Source of the DNA: a bacterium
Lineage (GTDB): Bacteria; Oederibacteriota; CAKKQC01
Length of the DNA stretch: 64,000 nt
NCBI GenBank assembly: GCA_919901855.1
Contig: CAKKQC010000019.1
Coordinates: forward strand, 1-64,000
Reading direction: 5' to 3'
A program made the position numbers and the translations under genes. Shown here piece by piece: positions 1 to 9,541 of this stretch (within the stretch, counting starts at the first letter, position 1; every line of letters starts with the position of its first letter). The notes beneath the pieces were generated by a model. It had not been told where the DNA came from, ran no database searches, and saw only the letters and a list, made by a program, of their open reading frames with translations.

Positions 1-163
1 GCGCGAACGGCGGCGCGAGGGCCTCTCCCGCGACGTAGCTCGTCCGCGAAAGACCGGCATAGGCAGTCGCCCAATCCTGGGCACTGCATGGCGCGGCGAG
101 AAAGACGATGAGGGCCATTGCCAGAACCGACCCGCCGCTGCGAACCTTCTCAGGTGCCATCAT
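1..163 (-). CDS. Secreted protein, N-terminal fragment (gene runs off the window)
   Basis: Reading leftward from two adjacent ATG codons (163-158), 54 codons stay open to the window edge. The start gives a short charged segment, a hydrophobic stretch (LAMALIVFLAAP) and a CSA-QD signal peptidase I type site, so the product is exported. The mature start (QDWATAYAGLSRTSYVAGEA) resembles the first strand of PQQ/YVTN-type beta-propellers, which often begin with W followed by an R-T-x-Y and a proline pair, but this is a weak resemblance. Only the N-terminus is visible; function unknown. Confidence 0.55.
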   Translation of the reverse strand, partial: MMAPEKVRSGGSVLAMALIVFLAAPCSAQDWATAYAGLSRTSYVAGEALAPPFA

Positions 164-260
164 CTTCGTCACTATGCGCGCATCCTAGGCTCCCGCGGCC
201 CTGGATGTCAAGTCCCATCGTGCCCAAAGGCACTCTCAGTCCCGGTGGCGAATCTGGCCA

Positions 261-283
261 CGTGTCCGGCCCTCACGGACACG
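261..283 (-). terminator. Short hairpin downstream of the flavoprotein gene
   Basis: CGTGTCCG (261-268) pairs perfectly with CGGACACG (276-283) around a 7-base loop, in the 170-base gap after the flavoprotein gene. There is no T-run after it on the minus strand, so a classical intrinsic terminator is doubtful. Nothing else recognisable lies in 164-333. Confidence 0.3.
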
Positions 284-333
284 CCTTGCCCCGATCAAAC
301 CGAGAAACACCAGGAGCCGGCGCGCAGGCAGGC

Positions 334-903
334 CTATGCCAGGAGGGATTCCCCGAACTTCCGCGCGCGGCGGGCCAGTTCGACGTCGGCCTTCGTCGCT
401 TCCGGATCGCCGAGGCTTCCCGCCACGAACCGGCCCTGGGACTTGCACCGGGCGAACGCGACGAACTTCTCGTAGGTGATGACGGCCACGTCCGCGCCGT
501 CATACTCGTCGCCCCCGGCCGTCACCACGAGCGCCATCTTCTTCCCCTCGATCAGGACCTTGTGGGGATCGACCTTGAACTTGTGGACGCTGTAGAGCCG
601 GTCGAGCACGCACTTGATCGGGGCCGGCCAGCCCCAGCAGAAGACGGGAAACGCCCAGATCACGAGGTCCGCAGCACGAATCTTGCCGATGACCGGGCCG
701 ACGGCATCCTGCCGGCTGCACCCGGGTTCATCCATGACTTCCTGGCACGCGAAGCACTCGGTGCATCCGTGGAGCGGCAGGTCGCACGCGCGGACTTCCT
801 CGATCGCGTGGCCGGCGGACCGGGCGGGGGCCAGGATGGCTTCGAGCACGCAGGCGGTGTTGCCCTGGGGCCGCGGGGAGCCCTGGATCACGAGGATCTT
901 CAT
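334..903 (-). CDS. NADPH-dependent FMN reductase / iron-sulfur flavoprotein-like protein
   Basis: 189 aa with a flavodoxin-like fold. The FMN phosphate loop GSPRPQGNT is at residues 9-17, and a central FPVFCWGWPAPIK segment corresponds to the family's SP-x-YW flavin-contact loop. A cysteine cluster (HGCTECFACQ, then C) near residues 45-62 resembles the compact cysteine motif of multimeric iron-sulfur flavoproteins, so an added cluster or redox thiols are possible. Soluble oxidoreductase using FMN; substrate cannot be told. A strong Shine-Dalgarno (GAGGAGGT) lies about 8 bases before the ATG. It is divergent from the GT39 gene across a 32-base gap. Confidence 0.8.
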   Translation of the reverse strand: MKILVIQGSPRPQGNTACVLEAILAPARSAGHAIEEVRACDLPLHGCTECFACQEVMDEPGCSRQDAVGPVIGKIRAADLVIWAFPVFCWGWPAPIKCVLDRLYSVHKFKVDPHKVLIEGKKMALVVTAGGDEYDGADVAVITYEKFVAFARCKSQGRFVAGSLGDPEATKADVELARRARKFGESLLA

Positions 904-930
904 CTTCGGTCACCTCCTCTTGGGACCTTC

Positions 931-936
931 ATTGTA
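931..936 (-). promoter_or_regulatory. Possible -10 box (TACAAT) for the flavoprotein gene
   Basis: The minus strand reads TACAAT at 936-931, just upstream of the strong ribosome-binding site of the flavoprotein gene. No convincing -35 box is found 16-18 bases upstream, so this is a weak call. Confidence 0.25.
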
Positions 937-2657
937 TGCTGGCTGGAAGCATGAACGTGCGCCGGTCGTTCTTCCCCGCCGCGCTGGCCGGAGCCCTCGC
1001 GGTGCAGGCCTCCCTGCACGTGTGGTTCGCGGTTTCGCACAGCGCGACCTTCGACGAACCCTCCTATATCGCCGCCGGGATGGCGCTGTGGACGACCGGG
1101 GTCGACCGGCAGATGTTCGTCCACCCGCCGCTGGCCAAGCGGGTGGCGGGATTCGCCGCCCTGGTCGCGGGCGCCGACCCGGCCGGGGCGGGCGATGACC
1201 GGATGGGGGCGGTAGTCCTCTACCGGACCAACGCCGGCCGGGCGGGACGCCTCCTGCTAGCCGCCCGGCTGGCCACCATGCTCGCGGCACTGGCCCTCAC
1301 GATCGCGGTCGCGTCCTGGGCCAGGGAGTGGTGGGGGGACGGCGCGGGAGCGTTGGCGGCGTGGCTCCTGGCCGTCGAGCCGAACACGCTCGCGCACGGG
1401 GGCCTCGCGACCACGGATATCTGGCTGACCTTGTGGCTGATCCTGTACGCCCGCACTCTCTGGTCCTTCCTCGAGGGCTCGGGGCACCGGTGTCCCCGCG
1501 AGACCGGCGGGGCGCTCGCGGGGCTGGCGCTGGGGACCAAGTTCTCGGCGCTGGCTTTCATTCCCGCGATCACGGTGGCGATGGCCGCCGCCGTCGCCGC
1601 CCGCGGACGCACGGTCGCCCCCCTAAAACGGCTCCTGCGCGCGGCCCCCCGCACGCTCTTCGTCGCCGCGCTCGTCCTCTTCGCGATCTACGCCCTCCAG
1701 ATCCGAGTCTTCGAGCCCGGTTACGGCCGGGGAGGCCCCGGGTCCTGGTGGCCGATCGGTCTCACCGAACGGCCGGATCTCTTCCTGCGGCTGGGCCTCG
1801 GCTGGGTCGCCCGGTACGCGCGGACGGGCGTGCCGGCCTTCTTCCTCGGCGCCGTGCGCGAAGGGCGGCTCCCCGCCTACTTCCCCGTCGTCTTCGCGCT
1901 CAAGGTCCCCCTCGGGCTCATCGGCCTCGCGGTGCTCGCCGTCGGCTGGCGGCTCTCCGTCCGCCGTTTCGGGATCCGCGAGCTCGGACTCGCGCTGGCC
2001 TTCCTCGCCATCTTCGCCTCGGTCGCGGCCTCGCGGCTGCACGTGGGACTCCGCCACGTCCATCCGGCCGTCGTCCTCGCCGTCCTGCTGGCGGCCAGCC
2101 TCGTCGGCCCCGGGCTCCCGTCGCCCCGGTGGCGCCGCGCCCTCGCTCTCGCGGGATGGCTATGGAGTGCGACCACCGCAGGGCGCTGCGCGCCGCACTT
2201 CCTCGCCTCGTTCAACGAGCTGGCGGGTGGGCCCGGGGGGGGCTGGCGGTACCTCGCCGACTCGAACCTCGACTGGGGCCAGGACCTGCCGGCACTCGCG
2301 CGCTGGTGCCGGGACCGGGGAGTCACGTCCCTGCCCCTGATCTACTTCGGCGTCGCCGACCCCGGATGGTACGGGGTCCCCGTCTCCGCGGAGAATCCGG
2401 AGTCGCGGGACTGGCGCGGGGGGCTGGTCGCAATCTCGGTGAGCTATCTCGACGGCACGCTGACGAACGATCTCGAGCGGTTCGGCTGGGCCCGCGCCCT
2501 CACCCCGGTGGCGCGGCCGGGCTGGTCGATCCACGTGTATCAGGCCCCCCCGCGCCCCAGGCCGCCGCGTAGCACGCGAGCGCGAGCAGGGACAGCCCCC
2601 GGATCCCGACCGCGAGCGACAGCGCCTCCAGCGCCCCCCCCGCCACCGCGCCGATGA
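936..2657 (+). CDS. GT39-type polytopic membrane glycosyltransferase
   Basis: 573 aa, the only convincing plus-strand gene. Many hydrophobic segments follow an N-terminal TFDEPSY (D40, E41), the first-loop acidic motif of GT-C/GT39 (ArnT/PMT-like) enzymes that move sugars from polyprenyl-phosphate donors to acceptors at the outer face of the inner membrane. An HPPLAKR motif follows near residue 63, and a periplasmic SNLDWGQD segment lies near the end. Acceptor unknown. The recognisable protein ends near VYQAP (about 2550). The remaining roughly 35 residues are a Pro/Arg run overlapping the convergent gene, so the true end may be earlier. ATG 951 is an alternative start. Confidence 0.75.
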   Translation: MLAGSMNVRRSFFPAALAGALAVQASLHVWFAVSHSATFDEPSYIAAGMALWTTGVDRQMFVHPPLAKRVAGFAALVAGADPAGAGDDRMGAVVLYRTNAGRAGRLLLAARLATMLAALALTIAVASWAREWWGDGAGALAAWLLAVEPNTLAHGGLATTDIWLTLWLILYARTLWSFLEGSGHRCPRETGGALAGLALGTKFSALAFIPAITVAMAAAVAARGRTVAPLKRLLRAAPRTLFVAALVLFAIYALQIRVFEPGYGRGGPGSWWPIGLTERPDLFLRLGLGWVARYARTGVPAFFLGAVREGRLPAYFPVVFALKVPLGLIGLAVLAVGWRLSVRRFGIRELGLALAFLAIFASVAASRLHVGLRHVHPAVVLAVLLAASLVGPGLPSPRWRRALALAGWLWSATTAGRCAPHFLASFNELAGGPGGGWRYLADSNLDWGQDLPALARWCRDRGVTSLPLIYFGVADPGWYGVPVSAENPESRDWRGGLVAISVSYLDGTLTNDLERFGWARALTPVARPGWSIHVYQAPPRPRPPRSTRARAGTAPGSRPRATAPPAPPPPPRR

Positions 2658-4689
2658 GGTTGAACCCGAACGCCCGGGTCGGATCGGCGCGCCTCCCGAA
2701 CTCGGAGGAGAACGCTATGCCCGCGAACGCGATGGGCAGCACCGCCAACCCGGTCCCGACGGCGGCCCGGGGCCAGTACGCAAGGGCGCTCAGGCTGGCG
2801 CGCGGGATCAGGAACCAGAACAGGAGCGAGACGCCGATCAGGATGTAGACGCCGTCGAGGCGCTTGCCCGAACCGGCTCGCACGGCGGCATTCGCCGCCA
2901 GCACCATCACGAACACCCCCGCCATCACGAAGGCATTCACGATCCACGTCGACCCGAAGAGGAGCGAAATCTCGGCGATCGCCTTGGTCTCGACGAGGAG
3001 GAATCCGGCCCCGAGGGCCGCCATGTTCCAGTCGGGTCGAGGGAAGCGGCTCCGTGCGCCGGCGTCCGCGGGAGCGGACGTCGGAGTTTCGGCGGACGCC
3101 GAAACTCCGCGCATGGCCCATCCGGCAGACCCGGCCCCGCCTAGGACGAGCAGGACCAGGGCCGTCGTGTAGATCACGGGCCAGCCGTGCGGGTTCGCGT
3201 AAAGGAAAGGCCAGTCGTCGGTCGCCGGGGGCACGTCGGGGGCGTCGTCGGCCATGAGCGTGAACCCGCGCGCCTGGAGGAGGCCGGGCGCCCGCTCGTC
3301 CCGGATGCCGGGCCCGAAGAGTAGATACACCCGGCCGTCATACCGGCCGCCCACGGGCGCGCGCCCGGTCGCCTGCCGGATCGTGTTGTACAACCTGGCC
3401 CCGATCCAGGTGCGGTGCCCCTCCCAGAACGAGATGCACATGACTCCGCCCGGAGCGAGGTGGTTCCAGGCGTCCCGGATGCCCTCCACGGTGTAGACGT
3501 AGTTGTCGAGCCGCAGCGTCGAGAACGACGAGAGCGCCGTGTGCGAGTCCACGAGCCCGAAGACGATGAGGTCATACCGCCCGTCGGTCCTGCGCAGGAA
3601 GGACCGGACGTCGGTCACGACCGGATGCACCTGCGGGGAGTCGTATGGCTTCTCGGGATGGAGCCGCCGGCCCAGCGACAGGATGCCGGGATCGATCTCG
3701 ACCGCCGTGACCGACCCCGCGCCACCCCGCAGGGACGCCGCCACGTCGTTCCCGGAGCCCGCGCCGCCGACGAGCACGGACGGCGGGCTGGGGCGGAACG
3801 ACGTCGGCAGGTCGTACACGAGGCGCCAGACTTGCCACCACTGGCGGCCGTACGAGTTCGGGGCCGTGCTCGACCCGACGCGCTCCGAGAGATCGAGCAT
3901 CGCCTGGTGGAAGTCGTGGTTGACGTCGAGCTGGACGATCGTGGCGCGGGTCCCCTGGCCGCCGAGTTCGCGCATGGACATGTCGATGCGGTAGTACGGG
4001 GACCAGACCAGCTCGCGGTCCGGGGCCACGGGGCGCCGGCTCATCAGCCCGGCGACGCCCGCCAGAACCGCGACCGCCACCGCGACCTCGCGCGCCCGCA
4101 CCCCCGCGAGCCACGCGGCGACGCCCAGTGCCGCCGCCGCGACCACGAGCCAGACCTCGGGCGGCGTCCACGCGAACGTGAGCGCCGCGAACGCGAGCGT
4201 GCCGAGCAGGCTTCCGAGCAGGTCGAGCGAGTACCGCGCCAGGGCCTCCCCCGACGCCAGCCACCGTCCGATCACCTGCCCCGGCCAGACGAAGGCCCAC
4301 GCGGCCAGCCCGAGCAGGATGAATACCGCGACCAGGTTGCCCACCACCCGCGAGGCCATCCCGATGCTGCCCTGGATCAGCCAGCGTCCCCAGACGTCGA
4401 GGTTGGGATCGGGAAAGATCATCTCCCGCCAGCCGAACCGGTCCGCGTAAACGACCAGCGTGAGCAGGACGGCCAGCGACGCGATTCCCGACCGGAATGC
4501 GAGCCGGGGACGACTGGCGAGCAGGCACCCGACCCCCAGCCCGATGAACGCGGCCAGCAGGGGGAAGTTCTTGAAGTACGCGAGCACGGGGATCTCGGTG
4601 CCCAGGTACCGGATCAGGAGCAGCTCGAGGAACAGGGCGGCGAACGACGCGCTGACCAGCCCGGCCGCCGACCGGACTCCGGGGCTCAT
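2500..4689 (-). CDS. Membrane-embedded spermidine synthase-like protein
   Basis: 729 aa. Residues 1-215 form several membrane helices. About 300-450 form a Rossmann methyltransferase-type domain of the spermidine/spermine synthase family (VGGAGSGNDV at 307-316, acidic VEID at 330-333, VFGLVDS at 376-382). About 500-710 are membrane helices again. Such fused proteins are common in environmental bacteria, and true aminopropyl transfer is unproven. The usual GGGEG glycine motif and DSSDP catalytic loop are altered, so another SAM-type activity is possible. The ATG at 4689 overlaps the upstream stop as ATGA, indicating translational coupling to the CsgG-fusion gene. A palindromic element inserts GVSASAETP near residues 528-536. 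Confidence 0.75.
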   Translation of the reverse strand: MSPGVRSAAGLVSASFAALFLELLLIRYLGTEIPVLAYFKNFPLLAAFIGLGVGCLLASRPRLAFRSGIASLAVLLTLVVYADRFGWREMIFPDPNLDVWGRWLIQGSIGMASRVVGNLVAVFILLGLAAWAFVWPGQVIGRWLASGEALARYSLDLLGSLLGTLAFAALTFAWTPPEVWLVVAAAALGVAAWLAGVRAREVAVAVAVLAGVAGLMSRRPVAPDRELVWSPYYRIDMSMRELGGQGTRATIVQLDVNHDFHQAMLDLSERVGSSTAPNSYGRQWWQVWRLVYDLPTSFRPSPPSVLVGGAGSGNDVAASLRGGAGSVTAVEIDPGILSLGRRLHPEKPYDSPQVHPVVTDVRSFLRRTDGRYDLIVFGLVDSHTALSSFSTLRLDNYVYTVEGIRDAWNHLAPGGVMCISFWEGHRTWIGARLYNTIRQATGRAPVGGRYDGRVYLLFGPGIRDERAPGLLQARGFTLMADDAPDVPPATDDWPFLYANPHGWPVIYTTALVLLVLGGAGSAGWAMRGVSASAETPTSAPADAGARSRFPRPDWNMAALGAGFLLVETKAIAEISLLFGSTWIVNAFVMAGVFVMVLAANAAVRAGSGKRLDGVYILIGVSLLFWFLIPRASLSALAYWPRAAVGTGLAVLPIAFAGIAFSSEFGRRADPTRAFGFNLIGAVAGGALEALSLAVGIRGLSLLALACYAAAWGAGGPDTRGSTSPAAPPG
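3082..3109. repeat. In-gene palindrome P1 (28 bp)
   Basis: CGGAGTTTCGGC and GCCGAAACTCCG are perfect 12-base arms around GGAC. It lies in a loop-coding part of the spermidine-synthase-like gene and is read there as V-S-A-S-A-E-T. Nearly the same 28 bases occur at 19822-19849. Confidence 0.8.
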
Positions 4690-6035
4690 CGGACCCGGTT
4701 GACCGCCCCGGCCAGCCTCCGCGCGAGGCCCCGGATGCCCTCCTGGATCTCGGAAAGGCTCTTGCCCTGTGCGGCGTCGGAGTACACGATCCGTCCCGTC
4801 TCGATGTCCACCACGCGCATCCCGACGAGGAAGCTGTCCATGATCTTGCCGAAGCTCCCGACGACGAGGAACCGGACGTTGAGCAGCTTGCCCAGCTTGA
4901 CCGCGCACTCGCTCGTCGTGCACCCGGTCTGCTGGAACGCCTGCTCGGCGAGGACCTTGTCCATGTTCGCCTTCTCGATGACGTTGAACGTCCCCTCGCG
5001 GACGAGCTCGTTGCGGATCAGGTCCGAGATCACGGAGGCGTCCCCGGCCGATACGTTCTGGGGCTCGAACGCCGCGACGGCGAGCGTCTTCTCCTTCGCC
5101 TCCATCGTGAACGCCGCCCGGACCGGCTCGACCCGTTCGGGGCCGAACGAGCAGCCCAGTCCCACGAGGTGCGAGGCGCCGAACGCCCCCGGCACCGCGG
5201 CCTGGAACGCATAGTCGAAGGTCCAGGTCCGCCACGGCACCGTGAACCCGGCCGACAGCACGCCCTCGGTCCTCCGGACGCCGTATCCGGCGCGGACCTC
5301 GAGCATCCTGTGCGCCTTCCACGTGACTCCGCCGCCGCCGTAACCCTTGACGGAGCCCCCGAGTGGCGCCGTCCAGTCACCGCCGATCGCGCCCTCGAAT
5401 GGCCCGTTGAGCTTGTAGGCGGCCCCCGCGCCGACGGCCGAGGTGACGCCGACGCGGCGGAACGACACGCCGGCCTCGATCCGGCCGAGCGTCACGACCG
5501 CCCCGCCGTCCACGGTCACGGCCGATCGGTTCCCGAGGTTGTCGACCTTGACCGTGGTCCCGTAGGACTCGCCCGCGTACCGGGCCGACGCCCCCACGCC
5601 GATCTGATTCCACTGGTACGCGACCGCCAATCCGCCCTGCAGGCCGCCCAGCGTGATCTTCTGTCCCGTCGGCTGTCCCACGATGTCGAAGTCCTCGATC
5701 GGACTGAGCGAGAATCCGGACGCCATGACGGCCGCGGCCCACGAGCCCTGCTCCTTCGGCTGGGCCGCCCACGCGCCCGCGACCGCCCACAGGTTCTGGT
5801 CGCCGCCGAACTGGAGCTGGTTCGCCGCCCCGGCCTCGAAGGCCCTCGGCTGGCGGCCCAGGAGTCCGGGGTTCGAGAACGCCTTGAAGACGTCGCAGGA
5901 GCCGTAGAGCCCGGCCGCGCCCTGCTGGCGTACGCTCAGGGGGACGCGGGAGAACTCGAGGGTGCCGCCGGTCTCGGCGGCGACCGCGGACCCGGCCGCG
6001 AGGAGGGCCGCGAGGTGGACCACCGCGCGGTTCAT
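4686..6035 (-). CDS. Outer-membrane barrel-like protein fused to a CsgG-type domain
   Basis: 449 aa. Signal peptide 1-20 (SAVAA then E). Residues 25-300 are rich in alternating glycine/aromatic strands typical of PorV/UPF0164-like outer-membrane barrels. Residues 316-445 match the CsgG/curli-secretion family (TLAVAAFEPQ; ISDLIRNELVREGTFNVIEK; LNVRFLVVGSF; VVDIETGRIVYSD). CsgG proteins usually stand alone as lipoproteins forming a secretion pore; here the domain is a C-terminal part of a barrel protein. Residues C371 and C377 could form a disulfide. ATGA overlaps join it to both neighbours, so it is made with the secreted propeller protein upstream and the membrane enzyme downstream. Role in export or envelope sensing is inferred. 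Confidence 0.7.
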   Translation of the reverse strand: MNRAVVHLAALLAAGSAVAAETGGTLEFSRVPLSVRQQGAAGLYGSCDVFKAFSNPGLLGRQPRAFEAGAANQLQFGGDQNLWAVAGAWAAQPKEQGSWAAAVMASGFSLSPIEDFDIVGQPTGQKITLGGLQGGLAVAYQWNQIGVGASARYAGESYGTTVKVDNLGNRSAVTVDGGAVVTLGRIEAGVSFRRVGVTSAVGAGAAYKLNGPFEGAIGGDWTAPLGGSVKGYGGGGVTWKAHRMLEVRAGYGVRRTEGVLSAGFTVPWRTWTFDYAFQAAVPGAFGASHLVGLGCSFGPERVEPVRAAFTMEAKEKTLAVAAFEPQNVSAGDASVISDLIRNELVREGTFNVIEKANMDKVLAEQAFQQTGCTTSECAVKLGKLLNVRFLVVGSFGKIMDSFLVGMRVVDIETGRIVYSDAAQGKSLSEIQEGIRGLARRLAGAVNRVR

Positions 6036-7900
6036 TTCGACCCGCCCGCGATCACGATCTTCCGCCGGTCGCTGAGCGCACCGCCGGCCACGATCCAGTA
6101 GACTCCGGGCCGCAGCGTCTTGCCGGCGATAGTGCCGTCGAACTCAATGGCGCCCGCGCCGCTCCCGTCGAGCCGTATTGCGGCCAGGTCGCCCACCGGC
6201 ACTCCGGCCACCGTGAACACCGCGAGCGTGACCTCACCGCCGGGCCGGCCCGACGCCCTGGCCGTGATATACGCCCTCGTGCCCCGCTGGGGGTCCACGA
6301 CCACCTGCCGGACTTGGAGCTGGTTGTCCTTCGGGGGTATCGCGCCGGCCAACTCGATATCGGACATGACCCGGACCGTCGCCGTTACCTCCGAGCCGAA
6401 AGAGGCGATGTAGACCGGGGAGGAGAATCCCCAGGTCTCGTTCCGCTCCGCCCCGAAGACGAGCTGAACAGACCCCGTATGGACGGCCGTGAACGTGACC
6501 TGCGAGACGCCCGTCACCCACCCCCCCGTGAACAGGTCGGGAACCGGCCCCGCGGCGTTCGAGACGAGGTCCGCGCCGGAGACGAGGCGATAGTAGGGCG
6601 ACATCCCCATGCCCGACCAGGTCCGCGAGGTCGTGACCGTCGACGTGCACGTCACGACGTCGCCCGGCCGCGGGTGGGCGGGACTCGTGGCGGCCGACAC
6701 GACTAGGTCGCTGCCCTGGCACGTCGCGGGCTCGGTCACGCGGTAGAAAGACCAGTCCAGGCTGAACGGCGGACTCGGATCCAGGCGCTCGCCGGCCACG
6801 GTCAGCACGCCTCCCGGCCCGGCCGCCACGGCCTTGACCGGATCGCCCCCGCCGCGGATCAGCCAGAGGGGCGTGCCCACCGTGTCGTACTTCACGGTCA
6901 ACGGCTCGCTCGACGCGGTCGAGCTCACCCCGGCGGCGACCGGCAGCCCGGCCGCGTCAATGGTCATGGCGGCGGGCAGCCCGTCGCCCGTGAACGTGGG
7001 CACCCGGAAGTGCCACTCGCCGGCCAGGTTCCCGGCGCTGTCGTATTTCCTTATGAGTCCCGTTGGATTCGCCCTGATCGCGACATAGACGTTCCCCGCC
7101 GCGTCCACGGCCACTCCGGTCGCCTCGTCCACCGTGCTCCCGGGCACGTCGATCGTGCGCCCCCAGAGATCGCCACCCGACGAGTTGAACCGGCGGACGA
7201 AGGCCACGGTCGCTGTGCCCGTCCCGGCCTCGCTCCCGACCACGATAACGTCGTCGCCCGGGCCGATCGCGACCGCGTTCGCCCGGCCCGACACGCCGCC
7301 GGTGGTCACTCCGCTCCGGCTCCAGACCATGGTCCCGCCTGCACCGCTGATCTTCTCGACCCGCCACGCGCACTTGGACTGGCACTGGTACCCCGCGGCG
7401 ATCACGTCGCTGTTCGAATCGATCGCGACGGCGGTCGCCCGCTCGGTGGCAGACGCCGGCCCCTGCGTGTAGAAGTACTGCCACCGATCCGCCCCGGTCG
7501 GACTGTAGCTCATGACCAGCCAGTCCTCGCCTGACGCCGGGTTGGTCATGTACCCGGCGACCGCGCAGTTGCCCCACGATCCGATGGCCACCCCGAAGGC
7601 CTCGTCGACGGCGCCGCCGTTCGCCCCGTCGACCGACCGGGTCCACTGGACGGCGCCCATGGAGTCATACGAAGTGACGCGCCAATCCTTGCCGGTACCC
7701 AGGTCCGTCCGGTTTTCGGAACCCGCCACCACGATCGACCCGTCCGACGGGTGCGCGCACACGCCGTACAGCGAGTCGGCGTTGTTGGCGGGACTGTTGT
7801 AGACCGTGGCGCCCATGTACCAGGGCGGGCAAACGGCCCCGGCCGCGGAGGCCGCCAGCAGGATTCCACACCCCGCCACCAACCGCAGTCGCTTGTTCAC
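6032..7900 (-). CDS. Secreted beta-propeller protein with C-terminal sorting-like domain
   Basis: 622 aa from a GTG at 7900 that overlaps the upstream stop (GTGA); AAGGA lies upstream. Signal peptide about 1-22 (LLAASAAGA). Residues 25-370 hold repeats of the delta-60/SBBP kind ([32 protein letters not shown]), consistent with a seven-bladed-like propeller. An Ig-like segment follows, then a last domain of about 90 residues with [10 protein letters not shown] and [10 protein letters not shown]. This matches the FlgD-Ig/T9SS type A sorting-like domains common in FCB bacteria. Probably cell-surface or released. No enzymatic motif. Coupled to the CsgG-fusion gene by ATGA overlap. Confidence 0.7.
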   Translation of the reverse strand: MNKRLRLVAGCGILLAASAAGAVCPPWYMGATVYNSPANNADSLYGVCAHPSDGSIVVAGSENRTDLGTGKDWRVTSYDSMGAVQWTRSVDGANGGAVDEAFGVAIGSWGNCAVAGYMTNPASGEDWLVMSYSPTGADRWQYFYTQGPASATERATAVAIDSNSDVIAAGYQCQSKCAWRVEKISGAGGTMVWSRSGVTTGGVSGRANAVAIGPGDDVIVVGSEAGTGTATVAFVRRFNSSGGDLWGRTIDVPGSTVDEATGVAVDAAGNVYVAIRANPTGLIRKYDSAGNLAGEWHFRVPTFTGDGLPAAMTIDAAGLPVAAGVSSTASSEPLTVKYDTVGTPLWLIRGGGDPVKAVAAGPGGVLTVAGERLDPSPPFSLDWSFYRVTEPATCQGSDLVVSAATSPAHPRPGDVVTCTSTVTTSRTWSGMGMSPYYRLVSGADLVSNAAGPVPDLFTGGWVTGVSQVTFTAVHTGSVQLVFGAERNETWGFSSPVYIASFGSEVTATVRVMSDIELAGAIPPKDNQLQVRQVVVDPQRGTRAYITARASGRPGGEVTLAVFTVAGVPVGDLAAIRLDGSGAGAIEFDGTIAGKTLRPGVYWIVAGGALSDRRKIVIAGGSK

Positions 7901-9528
7901 CACGCACCCCCGTCCTTGCGCGTCCCGCAGACGTTGACCTCGAGACCCAGCGCCCGCGCCATCGACGCCTTCGTCAGCATGGTCAGGTCCGCCGCGGCCT
8001 CGCCGTTCGAGTAGACGACCTGGATGTGGTTCGCCTTGTGTTTCGCCATGAACTGGTCGCGGGTCACCCCGTAGAGGACCGCGTGCATGAGGGGCCACTG
8101 CGGCGTCGTCGAGTTCCACCGCCGCTCGGTCTCCGCGAGCGGGAGCGCGATCGACTTCGCCCGGCCCAGGTCCATCTTGAGCCGGTCGTCTTCGAGGTAG
8201 ACCCGGCTCCACACGATCTCCCCGGGCTTCGAGATGCCCTTGACGGTCGCGCCGCCGAGCCGGAAGTACATGGCCGGCTGGCGGCACCCCACGGCGTCCC
8301 GCAATCCCCGGGCGAAGTGCGACGGCGGCACCGACCCGCTGATCTCGAGGACCCAGACGTACTCGGTCGTCGTTCCCGACCGGTCCCAGTCGCCCCAGCG
8401 CACGTCGTGGAGCGTGTTCTCGACCGGTTGCCGCAACGCGGACTGGACGCGGTTCGTCAGGATCGCGTCCAGCCCCGCGCACTCGTCCACCTCGTTGAAG
8501 TGCGGGAGCGCCCGGCCCGCATAGAGCACGCGCTTCCCGTCGGCGCTCCGCACGGGCGGCCGGACGTGGTCGTTGAGGAGGCCCTCGGCGAGGTCCGAGG
8601 CCGGCAGCAGGTCCTTGAGCCCCTGCTGGTACTGGATCCCGATCGCCGCGCACCCGAACTCGTCCGCGATCCGCACCGCCGCGATGTACATCCGCAACTG
8701 CCAGAGGACCTGGTTCAACGTGAGGTCTGCAGCTTCGTGCTTCCCGAACACGAACCGCATCCCCCGGTTCACGAGCCACCGGTACGCAACGCGGGCCTCC
8801 GACTCCTTCACTTGCGTCGCGGCGTAGTAGAGCGCGGATTGGGATAGCCGCTCCTTGAACACCCCGGTCGCCATCAGGAGCCGGTCCGGGATCACGGCGT
8901 TGAACATGCCCATGCAGCCCTCGTCGAAGATCCCCATGATCGCCTTGGTACGCTTGAGCTCGTCCGCCAGCTCCGTCCCCACCGCCCGGGCCTTCGCCGG
9001 CACCTTCACCCGAGACAGGGGCTTCACGTGCGGCGTGGGATGCGAGACCTTGCCCCGGCGGAGCCACGTCCCGAACTGCTCGATGAAGACCTCGCTGGAA
9101 AAATCCTCGGCCCACAGGGCCGAGTACCTGACCCCTGCCGCGGTCATCGACCCGTTGAGGTTGAGCATCCCGACCAGCCCCGGCCACTGACCGGACCAGT
9201 TCGCGACCGTCAGAATGGGGCCCCGATGGGTGGTCAATCCCGGGAGCACGTGGTGCGAATACTGCCAGACCGCCTCGGCGACGATCAGCTTCGCGTCCGG
9301 GTCCAGCCCCGCGAAGACGGAGAGCCCTTCCCGCTGTGAGGAGATGAACCCGTGCCCCTCTTTCGCCTTGAACGGGTGCGCGCGCACGATCCGGTAACCG
9401 CACTCCCTCGCCGCCGCCCCGAGCGCGGCTTCCATCCCGGCCTGCGCCTGCCAGCACTCGCGGTTGGCGGAGAGACGGAGGTCGCCGCTCGCGACCAGGT
9501 ACACCTCCCGGGCCTTCAGCTTCCTCAT
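7897..9528 (-). CDS. L-fucose isomerase-like family protein
   Basis: 543 aa from the ATG at 9528, preceded by GGAGGCG at 7 bases spacing; longer reading-frame extensions upstream lie inside lysA and are not used. It is similar by eye to the large uncharacterised proteins annotated as fucose isomerases: [30 protein letters not shown] and YSALWAEDF occur in that order in the first half. These enzymes interconvert aldoses and ketoses with a Mn ion held by Glu/Asp/His. I cannot name the metal ligands with certainty, so the activity and sugar are inferred. It follows lysA by 13 bases and precedes the propeller gene with a 4-base overlap. Cytoplasmic; no signal peptide. Confidence 0.6.
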   Translation of the reverse strand: MRKLKAREVYLVASGDLRLSANRECWQAQAGMEAALGAAARECGYRIVRAHPFKAKEGHGFISSQREGLSVFAGLDPDAKLIVAEAVWQYSHHVLPGLTTHRGPILTVANWSGQWPGLVGMLNLNGSMTAAGVRYSALWAEDFSSEVFIEQFGTWLRRGKVSHPTPHVKPLSRVKVPAKARAVGTELADELKRTKAIMGIFDEGCMGMFNAVIPDRLLMATGVFKERLSQSALYYAATQVKESEARVAYRWLVNRGMRFVFGKHEAADLTLNQVLWQLRMYIAAVRIADEFGCAAIGIQYQQGLKDLLPASDLAEGLLNDHVRPPVRSADGKRVLYAGRALPHFNEVDECAGLDAILTNRVQSALRQPVENTLHDVRWGDWDRSGTTTEYVWVLEISGSVPPSHFARGLRDAVGCRQPAMYFRLGGATVKGISKPGEIVWSRVYLEDDRLKMDLGRAKSIALPLAETERRWNSTTPQWPLMHAVLYGVTRDQFMAKHKANHIQVVYSNGEAAADLTMLTKASMARALGLEVNVCGTRKDGGAW

Positions 9529-9541
9529 GACAACGCCTCCC

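Noticed and set aside
4690-5322. Upstream extension of the spermidine-synthase-like gene to an earlier ATG
   Set aside because: The extra 211 residues are an out-of-frame reading of the CsgG-fusion gene. ATG 4689 with ATGA overlap is the natural start.
7901-9457. Upstream extension of the propeller protein gene
   Set aside because: It would read through the isomerase-like gene out of frame; the signal peptide starts at GTG 7900.
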